Below, piece by piece: positions 10,041 through 18,709 of a stretch of 64,000 nucleotides of DNA. Numbering within the stretch: the first letter of the stretch is position 1; each line of letters starts with the position of its first letter. A model generated the notes under the pieces. It saw only the letters and a program-made list of their open reading frames with translations, had not been told where the DNA came from and searched no databases. The translations under genes and the position numbers were made by a program. Source of the DNA: Hoeflea algicola (GTDB lineage Bacteria; Pseudomonadota; Alphaproteobacteria; Rhizobiales; Rhizobiaceae); the NCBI RefSeq assembly GCF_026619415.1, contig NZ_JAOVZR010000001.1:1736001-1800000 (forward strand). The letters run 5' to 3'.

Positions 10041-10586
10041 TCAGAATCCGGCGCCAGGCTGGGCCAGATAGGCCTCTTCTTCAAACGTTGAGGTTCGCCC
10101 CAGGATGGCGTTGCGGTGCGGAAACCGTCCGAATTGCTCAATGACTGCCCTGTGCTTAAGGGCATAGTCGAGATAGGTTTCGTTGCCCAAGGCCTCGCAC
10201 AGCGACACGCAGCGATTTTGTTCGTCGATCGATTCCGAATGCTCGAACGGCATGTAAAAGAAAATACGCTTCCGCTCGCTGACCTCGGCATCCGCGTCGA
10301 CGGCCAGGGCCGCCTTCGCTTCCTTCAGCGCCAGACTATCGGTGGCAAACGACAGCGGCGATCCACGGTAGATGTTGCGTGGAAACTGGTCGAACACGAT
10401 CACCAGCGCCAACCGGGCTTCCGGCGACGCCCGCCACTCGGCCGGCACATCGCGTGACAGGGCAAGATGGAGCGGTCCGAACCGTTCGGCAATCCGGCGA
10501 TCCAGATCTTCATTTTTAACGAACCAGTCTTTGGGCGTGAGTTCCGAAAACCAGAAATCGAGCACAGTGTCGGGCGTTTCAGTCAT
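10041..10586 (-). CDS. DUF924 family protein
   Basis: A 181-aa soluble protein carrying the DUF924 signature: VLDFWFSELTPKDWF near the N-terminus, LALVIVFDQFPRNIYRG in the middle and FFYMPFEHSES later. The fold is a TPR-like helical bundle. The function is not known, though the family is often found near housekeeping genes. Sequence and length are fully typical. Confidence 0.9.
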   Translation of the reverse strand: MTETPDTVLDFWFSELTPKDWFVKNEDLDRRIAERFGPLHLALSRDVPAEWRASPEARLALVIVFDQFPRNIYRGSPLSFATDSLALKEAKAALAVDADAEVSERKRIFFYMPFEHSESIDEQNRCVSLCEALGNETYLDYALKHRAVIEQFGRFPHRNAILGRTSTFEEEAYLAQPGAGF

Positions 10587-10701
10587 GAAGAATCCTTGAG
10601 TGCATATGATTTATGGACGCTCTATGTGGAGCGCCGCCGCCTAATTTCAACTATTTGCGCTTGTGAATCCAGAGCCGGGTTCAACCGTCAGCGGATTTGT
10701 C

Positions 10702-12702
10702 TCACGCAGCTTCCGCTTCGACCTGAAGCGTCACCAGCCGGACCCCGTCCGCTACCTGCGCACCGACCGCGACCAGAACTTCTGCAACAACCCCGTCGCG
10801 TGGCGCGCTCAGCGTCATCTCCATTTTCATGGCTTCCATGATCACCATCGCTTCGCCGGACTTGACCGTCTGTCCGGCCTCCACCAGCACCTGCTTGACG
10901 ATTCCCGGCATCGCCGAGACAACTTGGTCACCACCGCCGCCGATATCGTCATCACGCTTGCCACGCGGCTTGCCAAAACCATGGGTAAGTCCTTGGTAAA
11001 AAACAGTCACGCTGTCTTCTGCATTGGCCAGCCGGCAACGCCTTGCCACGCCTCCGGCGCTGAATGCCCAGTCATGGCCATGCACGGACACGGCTTCCAG
11101 ATCGATGCGGCCCGCCGCCAGTGCATCCCCCGTCACACGCCAGTCCCGGGTCCCTGCCCGTTCGATCGCGAAACTGCGGGCTTCGCCATTGATTTCGAGC
11201 GGGACCCAGCGTTTTGGCATGCCCCATATTTCGAACGGCCCGATCGCCCCGGCCACGTCCGCAGCGTTGCCGTAACCGGGAACCATGCCGGAGGCGGCAA
11301 CGGCGGCGAGCGCAACGATATAGTCCGGCGCGACAGCAACTTCAGTCAGGCTCTCGATATTCCGCTCGATCAGCCCGGTGTCGAGCCTTGCTGCGGCAAA
11401 GTCAGCATCCCGGCAAAGCTTCACCAGAAACGCCGTATTGGTGACGGTTCCGGCAATCTCGGTACGGCCCAAAGCCCCCGCCAGCTTGTCCAGCGCCTCG
11501 GCGCGGGTTTGGCCGTGAGCGATCATTTTGGCGATCATCGGATCATAGAACGGCGTAATCTCGTCGCCGGTGCGAACCCCGGCATCAACCCTGATGTCAC
11601 CATCAGGAAATTGAAGGTGCATGAGCCGCCCAACCGCCGGCAAGAAGCCCTTGCCCGCGTCTTCGGCGTATATCCGCGCTTCCACCGCATGGCCGTTGAT
11701 CGACAGTTGGTCCTGCGTGAGCGGCAGCGCCTCACCGGCCGCCACCCGGATCTGCCATTCGACCAGATCAAGCCCGGTGATCATCTCGGTAACCGGGTGC
11801 TCAACTTGCAGCCGCGTGTTCATTTCCATAAACCAGAAACGGTCAGCCTTGAGCCCCTCGCTGGCGTCGACAATGAACTCGACCGTACCTGCGCCCGCAT
11901 AGTTGATTGCCTTGGCCGCCTGTACCGCCGCAGCCCCCATTGCCGCCCGCATGTCATCTGGCATGCCCGGCGCCGGCGCTTCCTCGATCACCTTCTGGTG
12001 ACGCCGCTGCGCCGAACAATCGCGCTCGAACAGATGCACCGCGTTTCCATGGCTGTCGCCAAACACCTGGATTTCGATGTGCCGTGGCGTGGTGACATAT
12101 TTTTCCACCAGCACCCGGTCGTCGCCGAACGAGGCCTTGGCCTCGCGCCGCGCTGAGGACAATGCCGCGGGAAAATCTGCCTGGTTGTCGACCTTGCGCA
12201 TGCCCTTGCCGCCGCCGCCGGCCCGCGCCTTGATCAGCACCGGAAAGCCGATCTCGTTGGCCTTGCCCGCCAGCACCACCAGTTCCTGCGCCTCGCCGTG
12301 GTAGCCCGGCACCACCGGCACATTGGCCTTTTCCATCAGCGCTTTAGCCGCATCCTTGAGCCCCATGGCCCGGATTGCCTTGGCCGACGGCCCGATAAAG
12401 ATCAGCCCGGCTTTCTCGACCTGATCAACAAAGCCGGGATTCTCCGACAGAAAGCCGTAGCCCGGATGGATCGCATCCGCGCCGGTGCGCTTGGCGGCAT
12501 CGAGAATAGCATCACCCTTGAGATAGCTTTCGCTCGCCTGCGCCGGCCCGATCAGCACCGCCTCGTCGGCCATCTCGACATGCAGCGCGCCCGCGTCGGC
12601 TTCGGAATAGACCGCGACCGTGGCGATACCCATCTTCCGCGCCGTGCGCATGATCCGGCAAGCAATCTCGCCCCGGTTGGCAATGAGGATTTTGGTGATC
12701 AT
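10702..12702 (-). CDS. mccA: 3-methylcrotonyl-CoA carboxylase, biotin-carboxylase/BCCP subunit
   Basis: The alpha subunit of an acyl-CoA carboxylase (666 aa). It has a biotin carboxylase N-terminus (ILIANRGEIACRIMRTARKMG), an ATP-grasp with the glycine-rich ARAGGGGKGMR, the catalytic MNTRLQVEHPVTEM motif, and a C-terminal biotinyl domain with the attachment lysine in EAMKMEM (near residue 622). It carboxylates biotin with ATP and bicarbonate. Pairing with MccB and isovaleryl-CoA dehydrogenase points to leucine catabolism (3-methylcrotonyl-CoA to 3-methylglutaconyl-CoA) rather than propionyl-CoA. Its ATG overlaps the stop of the PIN toxin gene by ATGA, so translation is probably coupled to it. 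No HMG-CoA lyase or methylglutaconyl-CoA hydratase gene is in the window. Confidence 0.93.
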   Translation of the reverse strand: MITKILIANRGEIACRIMRTARKMGIATVAVYSEADAGALHVEMADEAVLIGPAQASESYLKGDAILDAAKRTGADAIHPGYGFLSENPGFVDQVEKAGLIFIGPSAKAIRAMGLKDAAKALMEKANVPVVPGYHGEAQELVVLAGKANEIGFPVLIKARAGGGGKGMRKVDNQADFPAALSSARREAKASFGDDRVLVEKYVTTPRHIEIQVFGDSHGNAVHLFERDCSAQRRHQKVIEEAPAPGMPDDMRAAMGAAAVQAAKAINYAGAGTVEFIVDASEGLKADRFWFMEMNTRLQVEHPVTEMITGLDLVEWQIRVAAGEALPLTQDQLSINGHAVEARIYAEDAGKGFLPAVGRLMHLQFPDGDIRVDAGVRTGDEITPFYDPMIAKMIAHGQTRAEALDKLAGALGRTEIAGTVTNTAFLVKLCRDADFAAARLDTGLIERNIESLTEVAVAPDYIVALAAVAASGMVPGYGNAADVAGAIGPFEIWGMPKRWVPLEINGEARSFAIERAGTRDWRVTGDALAAGRIDLEAVSVHGHDWAFSAGGVARRCRLANAEDSVTVFYQGLTHGFGKPRGKRDDDIGGGGDQVVSAMPGIVKQVLVEAGQTVKSGEAMVIMEAMKMEMTLSAPRDGVVAEVLVAVGAQVADGVRLVTLQVEAEAA

Positions 12703-13133
12703 GGTCTTCCCAATTCGCTCCAGAGCTCGAATGGCATGGTGGTTGCTGTCGCCAAACGCCTGTCATTGCTGACAAACTCATCACAGTGACTGATTTTGGC
12801 GGTGGCGACATGAATGGCGTCCGGCAATTTGACCCTGGCGCCTGCTCGGACCCGTGCTGCTTCCAGAATGATATCTCTTGAAATCGGTGTCACGCGCATA
12901 AACTTGCTGTCAGTTGCCAATAGGCTCAAATAGACACGCACCAAGGATTCATCGCGATCAGCGATTGGCTTGACGAGGCATTCGGCCAAGGTCAACTCAC
13001 TTGTCACAGCCTCAAGTCGGCCATCATTGATCTCTTCGACCAACACGTCCTGGGCCTTGTCCAATTCATCCGCGTTCTCGATAATACCGATCAGCGCATT
13101 GGTATCGAGATAGACACGCCGGCGTGTTGCCAT
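12699..13133 (-). CDS. PIN-domain toxin (VapC/FitB type)
   Basis: A 144-aa PIN ribonuclease. The acidic metal-binding residues are visible in VYLDTNALIGI, in the TLAECL segment, in LPDAIHVATA and in FVSNDRRLA. Such toxins cleave RNA, often initiator tRNA, when released from their antitoxin. The antitoxin gene lies just upstream (2-bp gap). The toxin stop overlaps the mccA start (ATGA), so this pair sits inside the leucine operon between mccB and mccA. The ATG at 13133 (MATRRR) is preferred to 13148, which would overlap the antitoxin. Confidence 0.88.
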   Translation of the reverse strand: MATRRRVYLDTNALIGIIENADELDKAQDVLVEEINDGRLEAVTSELTLAECLVKPIADRDESLVRVYLSLLATDSKFMRVTPISRDIILEAARVRAGARVKLPDAIHVATAKISHCDEFVSNDRRLATATTMPFELWSELGRP

Positions 13134-13135
13134 GC

Positions 13136-13396
13136 CTAGCGATCCCACTCATCACGTAGTGCCCGGACATAGCTGTCAATCTCGTCCTGGGTACGCCGAT
13201 TGGCAGCGATTCCAACAAAATCCCGAAAGCTTCCGGGTTCTTGTTTGACTTGAACGCCCGTTGTCGATGAGAGCCCGACAGCATCGGCCAAAATGGCACG
13301 CACCTCGGCCTCCGTCGACCGCTTGTTCGCCACCGCGCGCGTTTTCACCGCCTCCAACACCTCATCTTCCAATTGTCTGACCACGATCTGCGCCAT
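13136..13396 (-). CDS. Ribbon-helix-helix antitoxin (FitA-like)
   Basis: An 86-aa antitoxin beginning MAQIVVRQLEDEVLEAVKTR. It has the FitA/VapB ribbon-helix-helix pattern (beta strand, two helices, RSTEAEVRAILADAV) followed by an acidic/aromatic C-terminal tail that would wrap the toxin. It should neutralise the PIN toxin downstream and repress its own promoter through the palindrome at 13412-13430. An upstream in-frame start at 13420 would run through that palindrome and is less likely; GGAGT lies before 13396. It ends in TAG, a point relevant to the amber observations in this window. Confidence 0.87.
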   Translation of the reverse strand: MAQIVVRQLEDEVLEAVKTRAVANKRSTEAEVRAILADAVGLSSTTGVQVKQEPGSFRDFVGIAANRRTQDEIDSYVRALRDEWDR

Positions 13397-13411
13397 CTCA
13401 ATTACTCCATT

Positions 13412-13430
13412 TGATATCATAATGATATCA
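13412..13430 (-). promoter_or_regulatory. Palindromic operator of the FitA/PIN pair
   Basis: A perfect palindrome with 9-bp arms, TGATATCAT (13412-13420) and ATGATATCA (13422-13430), around one central base. It lies between the mccB stop (13451) and the antitoxin start (13396). Ribbon-helix-helix antitoxins bind such repeats to autoregulate, so the pair probably has its own promoter inside the mcc operon. Confidence 0.8.
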
Positions 13431-13450
13431 CTTCAAGGCCGTGCTTTCCA

Positions 13451-15067
13451 TCACATCCTGAACACGCCGAACTTGGTGTCCGCCACGGGTGCATTGAGCG
13501 CCGTCGACAGGCTGAGCGCCAGAACCTCGCGGCTCTTCATCGGGTTGATGATGCCGTCGTCCCACAGCCGTGCCGAAGCGTAGAGTGGGTGCGACTGGGT
13601 TTCGAACATCTCGATGGTCGGGCGCTTGAACTGGGCTTCGTCTTCCGCCGACCAGCTGCCGCCCTTGCGCTCGATGGCGTCACGCTTGACGGTGGCGAGC
13701 ACGCCGGCCGCCTGTTCACCGCCCATCACCGAAATCCGGCTGTTGGGCCAGGTCCACATGAACCGGGGCGAATAGGCGCGGCCGCACATACCGTAATTTC
13801 CCGCACCGAATGAGCCGCCAACAATCATGGTAATCTTTGGCACCTGGGTTGTCGCCACGGCGGTCACCAGCTTGGCTCCGTCCTTGGCGATGCCGCCGGC
13901 CTCATATTTCTGCCCGACCATGAAGCCGGTGATGTTCTGCAGGAACACCAGCGGGATTTTGCGTTGCGAGCACAGCTCGACGAAATGCGCAGCCTTCACC
14001 GCACTTTCTGAAAATAACACGCCATTATTGGCGATGATGCCCACCGGCATGCCCATCACATGGGCAAAGCCGCAAACAATGGTGGTGCCGTAGCGCGCCT
14101 TGAATTCATCAAACCGCGAGCCGTCAACGATGCGGGCGATCACCTCGCGGATGTCATAGGGCTGGCGCGTGTCGGCGGGAATGATGCCAGCAATCTCGGC
14201 CGGATCATAAAGCGGATCTTCCGGCGGCAGACAATCCATCTGGCACAGCCCTGCCCCGCCACGGTCATTGAGATTGGCCACCGCCTGCCGCGCCAGTTCC
14301 AGCGCATGGGCGTCATTATCGGCCAGATGATCGGCCACGCCCGACAGCCGTGTATGCACATCGCCACCGCCAAGATCCTCGGCGCTGACGATCTCGCCGG
14401 TGGCAGCCTTGACCAGTGGAGGGCCGGCCAGAAAAATCGTGCCCTGATCGCGCACGATGATGGTCTCGTCGCTCATGGCCGGCACATAAGCGCCACCCGC
14501 CGTGCACGACCCCATCACCACGGCAAGCTGCGAAATCCCCTTGGCGCTCATGTTTGCCTGGTTGAAGAAGATCCGGCCGAAATGATCCCGGTCGGGAAAC
14601 ACCTCGTCCTGGTTGGGCAAATTGGCGCCGCCTGAATCGACCAGGTAGACGCAGGGAAGGTTGTTTTCGAGCGCTATTTCCTGCGCCCGTAAATGCTTCT
14701 TCACCGTCAGCGGATAATAAGTGCCGCCCTTCACCGTGGCGTCGTTACACACCACCATCACGTCGCGGCCCTTGACCCGGCCGACGCCGGCAATCAGCCC
14801 GGCGCTGGCAATCTCGCCGCCATAAAGCCCGTGCGCGGCAAAGCGCCCGACTTCAAGAAACGGCGAGCCGGGATCGAGCAATGTCGCCACCCGCTCGCGG
14901 GGCAGCAATTTGCCGCGACCGACATGGCGAACGCGCGAGGCTTCCGGCCCACCCTGTCCATGCCGTTCGGCAGCCGCTGCCGTCTCGTCGATCTGCGCCT
15001 GCATCCGTGCCGCATTGTCGCGAAACGCCTGCGAGCCGGTGGAAATCTCGGATTGGATGATGGACAT
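13451..15067 (-). CDS. mccB: 3-methylcrotonyl-CoA carboxylase, carboxyltransferase subunit
   Basis: The beta subunit (538 aa), with the crotonase-like N- and C-terminal carboxyltransferase domains. Landmarks are [68 protein letters not shown] and [16 protein letters not shown], all typical of MccB/LiuB rather than PccB. It transfers CO2 from biotin to 3-methylcrotonyl-CoA. The start at 15067 overlaps the stop of a second PIN toxin gene by one base (TGATG). An earlier in-frame start at 15112 would overlap that gene heavily. Between mccB and mccA lies a complete toxin-antitoxin pair, which is unusual because the two subunits are normally adjacent or separated by a pathway gene. Confidence 0.93.
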   Translation of the reverse strand: MSIIQSEISTGSQAFRDNAARMQAQIDETAAAAERHGQGGPEASRVRHVGRGKLLPRERVATLLDPGSPFLEVGRFAAHGLYGGEIASAGLIAGVGRVKGRDVMVVCNDATVKGGTYYPLTVKKHLRAQEIALENNLPCVYLVDSGGANLPNQDEVFPDRDHFGRIFFNQANMSAKGISQLAVVMGSCTAGGAYVPAMSDETIIVRDQGTIFLAGPPLVKAATGEIVSAEDLGGGDVHTRLSGVADHLADNDAHALELARQAVANLNDRGGAGLCQMDCLPPEDPLYDPAEIAGIIPADTRQPYDIREVIARIVDGSRFDEFKARYGTTIVCGFAHVMGMPVGIIANNGVLFSESAVKAAHFVELCSQRKIPLVFLQNITGFMVGQKYEAGGIAKDGAKLVTAVATTQVPKITMIVGGSFGAGNYGMCGRAYSPRFMWTWPNSRISVMGGEQAAGVLATVKRDAIERKGGSWSAEDEAQFKRPTIEMFETQSHPLYASARLWDDGIINPMKSREVLALSLSTALNAPVADTKFGVFRM

Positions 15068-15447
15068 CAGCGAATAAGCTCCACTTTGCACGGCAGGTCG
15101 AGTTCGGCCCAATTACGGTCAGCGGTCAATGCCGTCGCTTTCTCGCGAATGGCAAGCGCAAGGCAGGCGCGGTCTCCCAGCGAAAGACCGCGATGGCGCG
15201 TCACCGTGCGCAGGCGGCCCGCCAACAGCGCCAGTTCTTCGTCGAAAGGAACCACGGAGAGCCGCGTCCTGGAAAGTGTCGACACCGCGCGATCAGGCTC
15301 GTAACCCAAATCAATCAACCGCGTCACGATCTCGGCCGCATTCACGGAGGACAGATGACCGTCAGCCAAAGCGGGCAGCGCCCGCTCGGAGCCTTCTTCG
15401 TTGCGCAACACGGCCAGGACGACAGAACTGTCGACGACGACACTCAT
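15067..15447 (-). CDS. vapC: PIN-domain toxin VapC
   Basis: A 126-aa VapC ribonuclease: [13 protein letters not shown] with the first Asp, NAAEIVTRL with the conserved Glu, [12 protein letters not shown] with the third acidic residue, and ALTADRNW with the fourth. It is unrelated at the sequence level to the PIN toxin at 12699-13133, so the two pairs were acquired separately rather than by duplication. Its start overlaps the antitoxin stop by one base and its stop overlaps the mccB start by one base, so antitoxin, toxin and mccB are translationally linked. Confidence 0.9.
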   Translation of the reverse strand: MSVVVDSSVVLAVLRNEEGSERALPALADGHLSSVNAAEIVTRLIDLGYEPDRAVSTLSRTRLSVVPFDEELALLAGRLRTVTRHRGLSLGDRACLALAIREKATALTADRNWAELDLPCKVELIR

Positions 15448-15833
15448 CAGATCTTGTCCTTCAGACGCATTCCTTCGGCGTGCAAGCGGTCCAGCCGTTC
15501 ATCCGCGCGCTTTTGCTCTTCTCTGCGTTCCTTCAAAAAGTCACCGACCACGTCTGTTCCGGCGGACACCAGTTCGCTGAACTCGGCTTGCAGTTCCTTG
15601 ATCACCGCGAGGTAGGATTTGATCTTCAGTTCCCCGTCTTCGACTTCCAGCGCCAACTCGTCGCCCGGCTTGACCCCAAGCGCCTCACGCATTGCTGCAG
15701 GGATAACCAATCGTCCACCTTCGCCGAGCTTCACCCGGTCCAGCATCGGCCTTTTTCCTTCGCCGAATACTGCGTCGTAGCCCGACTGGCCAGATTCCTC
15801 GAAGCCAGTCTTTTCGGTGCGCCCTGCCATCAC
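15447..15833 (-). CDS. AbrB/SpoVT-type antitoxin
   Basis: A 128-aa protein with a swapped-hairpin AbrB DNA-binding domain (DRVKLGEGGRLVIPAAMREALGVK, about residues 31-60) and a long charged, helical C-terminus (FLKERREEQKRADERLDRL) expected to bind VapC. It acts as antitoxin and autorepressor. A shorter form starting at the ATG at 15746 (MLDRVKLG) would fit typical family starts; the N-terminal 29 residues are not recognisable. Confidence 0.85.
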   Translation of the reverse strand: MMAGRTEKTGFEESGQSGYDAVFGEGKRPMLDRVKLGEGGRLVIPAAMREALGVKPGDELALEVEDGELKIKSYLAVIKELQAEFSELVSAGTDVVGDFLKERREEQKRADERLDRLHAEGMRLKDKI

Positions 15834-15849
15834 GCCATCTTTCCAAAAC

Positions 15850-15874
15850 TTGCCAACTATTTCATTCGTGGCAA
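15850..15874 (-). promoter_or_regulatory. Possible promoter/operator of the AbrB-VapC pair
   Basis: The 56-bp gap between ivd and the antitoxin gene contains an inverted repeat (TTGCCA at 15850-15855, TGGCAA at 15869-15874). On the minus strand a TATGCTATA -10-like box lies just upstream of it. The position fits an autoregulated promoter for the pair. The arms are short, so this is tentative. Confidence 0.4.
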
Positions 15875-15889
15875 TATAGCATACTCATG

Positions 15890-17053
15890 TCACGCGGTCT
15901 CCACCATCATCTCGCGGCCGATAAGCATACGGCGGACTTCCGAGGTGCCGGCGCCAATCTCGTAGAGCTTGGCGTCACGCAGCAGCCGGCCGGTCGGGTA
16001 ATCATTGATATAGCCATTGCCGCCCAGCGCCTGCAGTGCTTCGAGTGCAACCTGCGTGGCTTTTTCCGCGGCGTAGAGAATGCAGCCGGCAGAATCCTTG
16101 CGGGTGGTTTCGCCCCGGTCAGCCGCCTGCGCCACCGCGTAAACATAGGCCCGGCAGGCGTTCATCGTCGTGTACATGTCAGCCAGCTTGCCCTGCATCA
16201 GCTGAAAATTGCCGATCGGTTCGCCGAACTGCTTGCGCTCGTGGCAATAGGGGACGGTCACATCCATCGCCGCTGCCATGATGCCAAGCGGCCCGCCGGC
16301 CAGCACCAGCCGCTCGTAATCAAGTCCCGACATCAGGATCTTGACGCCCTGGCCTTCTTCACCCAGCACATTGTCAAACGGCACCTCGCAATCTTCGAAC
16401 ACCAGTTCGCAGGTGTTGGAGCCGCGCATGCCCAGCTTGTCGAGCTTTTGCGCGGTCGAAAAACCGGCCATGCCCTTCTCGATCAGGAACGCAGTGATGC
16501 CGCGCGATTTGGCTTCCGGATCGGTCTTGGCATAGACTACCAGCGTGTTGGCGTCGGGCCCGTTGGTGATCCACATCTTGTTGCCGTTGAGCACGTAGCG
16601 ATCATTGCGCTTTTCAGCGCGCAGCTTCATCGACACCACGTCGGAGCCTGATCCCGGTTCGCTCATCGCCAGCGCGCCGACATTCTCGCCGCTGCACAGC
16701 TTCGGCAGGTATCTTTCCTTCTGCGCCTGCGTGCCCCAGCGGTTGATCTGGTTGACGCACAGGTTGGAATGAGCGCCGTAGGAAAGCCCGATCGAGGCCG
16801 ACGCGCGGCTGATCTCTTCCATCGCCACCACATGCGCGAGATAGCCCATACCGGTGCCGCCAAAATCAGGATCCGCAGTCATGCCGAGCAGACCGAGCGC
16901 CCCCATTTCCTGCCACAGATGGGCGGGGAAATTGTTCTCGCGGTCGGTTGCTTCCGCTACCGGCGCCACCCGCTCGCGGGCAAACCGCACAACCGTATCC
17001 CGAAGCGCATCGATATCTTCGCCAAGGCCGAAATTCATGCTGGTCGTGAACAT
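15890..17053 (-). CDS. ivd: Isovaleryl-CoA dehydrogenase
   Basis: An acyl-CoA dehydrogenase of 387 aa, the usual length. It oxidises isovaleryl-CoA to 3-methylcrotonyl-CoA with FAD, passing electrons to ETF. Visible features are [17 protein letters not shown], the FAD/substrate loop [31 protein letters not shown], and the IVD-type catalytic Glu in [13 protein letters not shown] (about residue 246), which separates it from short- and medium-chain enzymes. It is the first enzyme gene after the TetR regulator (1-bp gap), and its product is the substrate of MccAB, supporting one leucine operon. The start at 17053 is preferred to 17101, which overlaps the regulator. Confidence 0.92.
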   Translation of the reverse strand: MFTTSMNFGLGEDIDALRDTVVRFARERVAPVAEATDRENNFPAHLWQEMGALGLLGMTADPDFGGTGMGYLAHVVAMEEISRASASIGLSYGAHSNLCVNQINRWGTQAQKERYLPKLCSGENVGALAMSEPGSGSDVVSMKLRAEKRNDRYVLNGNKMWITNGPDANTLVVYAKTDPEAKSRGITAFLIEKGMAGFSTAQKLDKLGMRGSNTCELVFEDCEVPFDNVLGEEGQGVKILMSGLDYERLVLAGGPLGIMAAAMDVTVPYCHERKQFGEPIGNFQLMQGKLADMYTTMNACRAYVYAVAQAADRGETTRKDSAGCILYAAEKATQVALEALQALGGNGYINDYPTGRLLRDAKLYEIGAGTSEVRRMLIGREMMVETA

Positions 17054-17054
17054 T

Positions 17055-17657
17055 TCAGTCTTCCTTTTTCTGCTGCACCAGACGCGCCACCAGGCGGACA
17101 TAGATCGCTTCGATTTCGTCGAGCGACAGACGCCCGTTTTCGCGGAACCAGGTGGTCATGCCATTGAGCATGGCGATGATCGCCATGGTGGAAATTTGTG
17201 GATCGATGATATCGAACGACCCGTCCTTGGCGCCGCGCTCGAGAATGGCCCTCGGCACCTGCTCGTACTGGCGCCGCAGCCGTTCGATCATGCTGAAATT
17301 CTCGTTTTCGAGGCTGCGCAGTTCCATGTAGGAAATGAACACCTCGCGCGAGCGGTCGAGATGATAGCGGATGTGAAAGCGGACAAAATGTTCCAGCGCT
17401 TCAGCTGGCGCCAGCTCAGGCCGCTCGGCTTCCGCCCATGCCGCCAGCAGCGTTTCCATATGCACCTGCAGCAATTCGTTGAGCAGGTCCTGCTTGGTCG
17501 GGAAATGATTGTAGATTGCGCCCGCCTGGACCCCGGTCTCAGCGGCGATCGCCCGCATCGATACCGCCGCGTAGCCCGAACGCGCAAACAGCTCGAGCGC
17601 CACGTTGCGCAGTTTTTCCGCCGTTTCGGCTCCAGTTGATCCCGCTCGTCGCGCCAT
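17055..17657 (-). CDS. TetR/AcrR-family regulator of the leucine operon
   Basis: A 200-aa repressor with an N-terminal TetR helix-turn-helix ([21 protein letters not shown], then [18 protein letters not shown]) and an all-helical ligand domain. It is followed with no gap by ivd. TetR-type regulators of branched-chain amino acid and fatty acid degradation respond to acyl-CoAs in other proteobacteria; the ligand here is inferred. A palindrome 13 bp before its start codon (17671-17690) recurs upstream of the acyl-CoA synthetase/Liv operon at 25538-25557. This suggests it regulates itself, ivd-mcc and that operon. Confidence 0.88.
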   Translation of the reverse strand: MARRAGSTGAETAEKLRNVALELFARSGYAAVSMRAIAAETGVQAGAIYNHFPTKQDLLNELLQVHMETLLAAWAEAERPELAPAEALEHFVRFHIRYHLDRSREVFISYMELRSLENENFSMIERLRRQYEQVPRAILERGAKDGSFDIIDPQISTMAIIAMLNGMTTWFRENGRLSLDEIEAIYVRLVARLVQQKKED

Positions 17658-17670
17658 GCATCACACAATT

Positions 17671-17690
17671 AAATGAACGTTTGTTTATTT
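17671..17690 (-). promoter_or_regulatory. Predicted TetR operator, regulator/ivd operon
   Basis: An imperfect palindrome, AAATGAACG-TT-TGTTTATTT (7 of 9 arm positions match), 13 bp upstream of the TetR gene. The 14-bp sequence CAATTAAATGAACG recurs exactly at the second site (25534-25547 region), followed in both by GTTTA. Position and symmetry fit autorepression. Confidence 0.72.
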
Positions 17691-17783
17691 TATTATGCTC
17701 CGTCGCATTCGGCAAGCCCCTGCCTGCCCCTCAAATTCTGCGGGATGCGCCAGGCAGCTTGTCGAAATGTCTCGTGCGGCGCT

Positions 17784-18623
17784 TCACGCCAGCCAGCGCT
17801 TGCGGCGCTTGTAGTGTTTCACATTCTTGAACGAGCGCCGCCCCTCGCCGCCAACGCCAAGGTAAAACTCCTTGACGTCCTCGTTCTCGCGCAGGTCGCT
17901 GGCCACGCCGTCCATGACGATGCGACCGGATTCGAGAATGTAGCCATAGGTCGCGTATCTGAGCGCGATATTGGTGTTCTGTTCAGCCAGTAGGAATGAA
18001 ACGCCCTCCTGCTGGTTGAGTTTCTTGACGATCTCGAAAATCTCTTCCTGCAATTGCGGCGCCAGCCCCATCGATGGCTCGTCGAGCAGGATCATTTTCG
18101 GACGGCTCATCAGCGCCCGTCCGATCGCCGTCATCTGCTGTTCGCCACCCGAGGTATAGCCGGCCTGACTGGTCCGGCGTTCCCTTAGCCGAGGGAAATA
18201 GTCATAGACCATTTCCATGTCGCGCTTGATTGCCGCCTTGCCATCACGCCGGGTAAATGCCCCGGTCAACAGATTTTCTTCAATGGTCAGGTGGCCGAAG
18301 CAATGCCGGCCTTCCATCACCTGGATGCAACCGCGGCGCACCAACTCATTGGCGGTCTGCGCTTCGATCCGCTTGCCTTCCAGCTCGATCGATCCCTTGG
18401 TCACTTCGCCGCGCTCGGAGCGCAGCAGATTGGAAATTGCCTTCAGTGTGGTGGTCTTGCCGGCGCCATTGGCGCCCAACAGCGCCACGATACCGCCCTG
18501 CGGCACCACCAGCGAAACGCCTTTGAGCACCAGAATCACATGGTCGTAGATGACTTCGATATTGTTGACCGACAGGATCGGCGTTTGCGCCGCACCGGTT
18601 TCAATCTGTGTGGAGGTCGTCAT
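17784..18623 (-). CDS. livF: Branched-chain amino acid-type ABC transporter ATPase (LivF)
   Basis: A 279-aa ATPase with Walker A GANGAGKTTT, signature YTSGGEQQM and Walker B MILLDEPSMG. It powers uptake through the LivHM permeases. The start at 18623 gives the usual LivF length apart from a short N-terminal extension and a basic tail (KHYKRRKRW). It is the last gene of the synthetase-transporter operon. Transporters of this family carry branched-chain amino acids but also aromatic acids, amides and other carboxylates, so the substrate is open. Confidence 0.92.
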   Translation of the reverse strand: MTTSTQIETGAAQTPILSVNNIEVIYDHVILVLKGVSLVVPQGGIVALLGANGAGKTTTLKAISNLLRSERGEVTKGSIELEGKRIEAQTANELVRRGCIQVMEGRHCFGHLTIEENLLTGAFTRRDGKAAIKRDMEMVYDYFPRLRERRTSQAGYTSGGEQQMTAIGRALMSRPKMILLDEPSMGLAPQLQEEIFEIVKKLNQQEGVSFLLAEQNTNIALRYATYGYILESGRIVMDGVASDLRENEDVKEFYLGVGGEGRRSFKNVKHYKRRKRWLA

Positions 18624-18663
18624 GAACCTACTCCGGGCTTGGTCGATGGCTAAGGCGGATGCC

Positions 18664-18692
18664 GTCCGCGCGGAAAACCTCCCCGCGCGGAC
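18664..18692 (-). other. Intercistronic stem-loop between binding-protein gene and livF
   Basis: A perfect 10-bp stem, GTCCGCGCGG (18664-18673) and CCGCGCGGAC (18683-18692), with a 9-nt loop, in the 86-bp gap after the substrate-binding-protein gene. No T-run follows. Such hairpins often protect the abundant binding-protein mRNA or reduce read-through into downstream genes. Confidence 0.65.
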
Positions 18693-18709
18693 AAGTGTCG
18701 GTTTTCGCC

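Noticed and set aside
10663..12156. A 497-aa frame opposite mccA
   Set aside because: It is the antisense shadow of a biotin carboxylase gene with clear motifs on the other strand.
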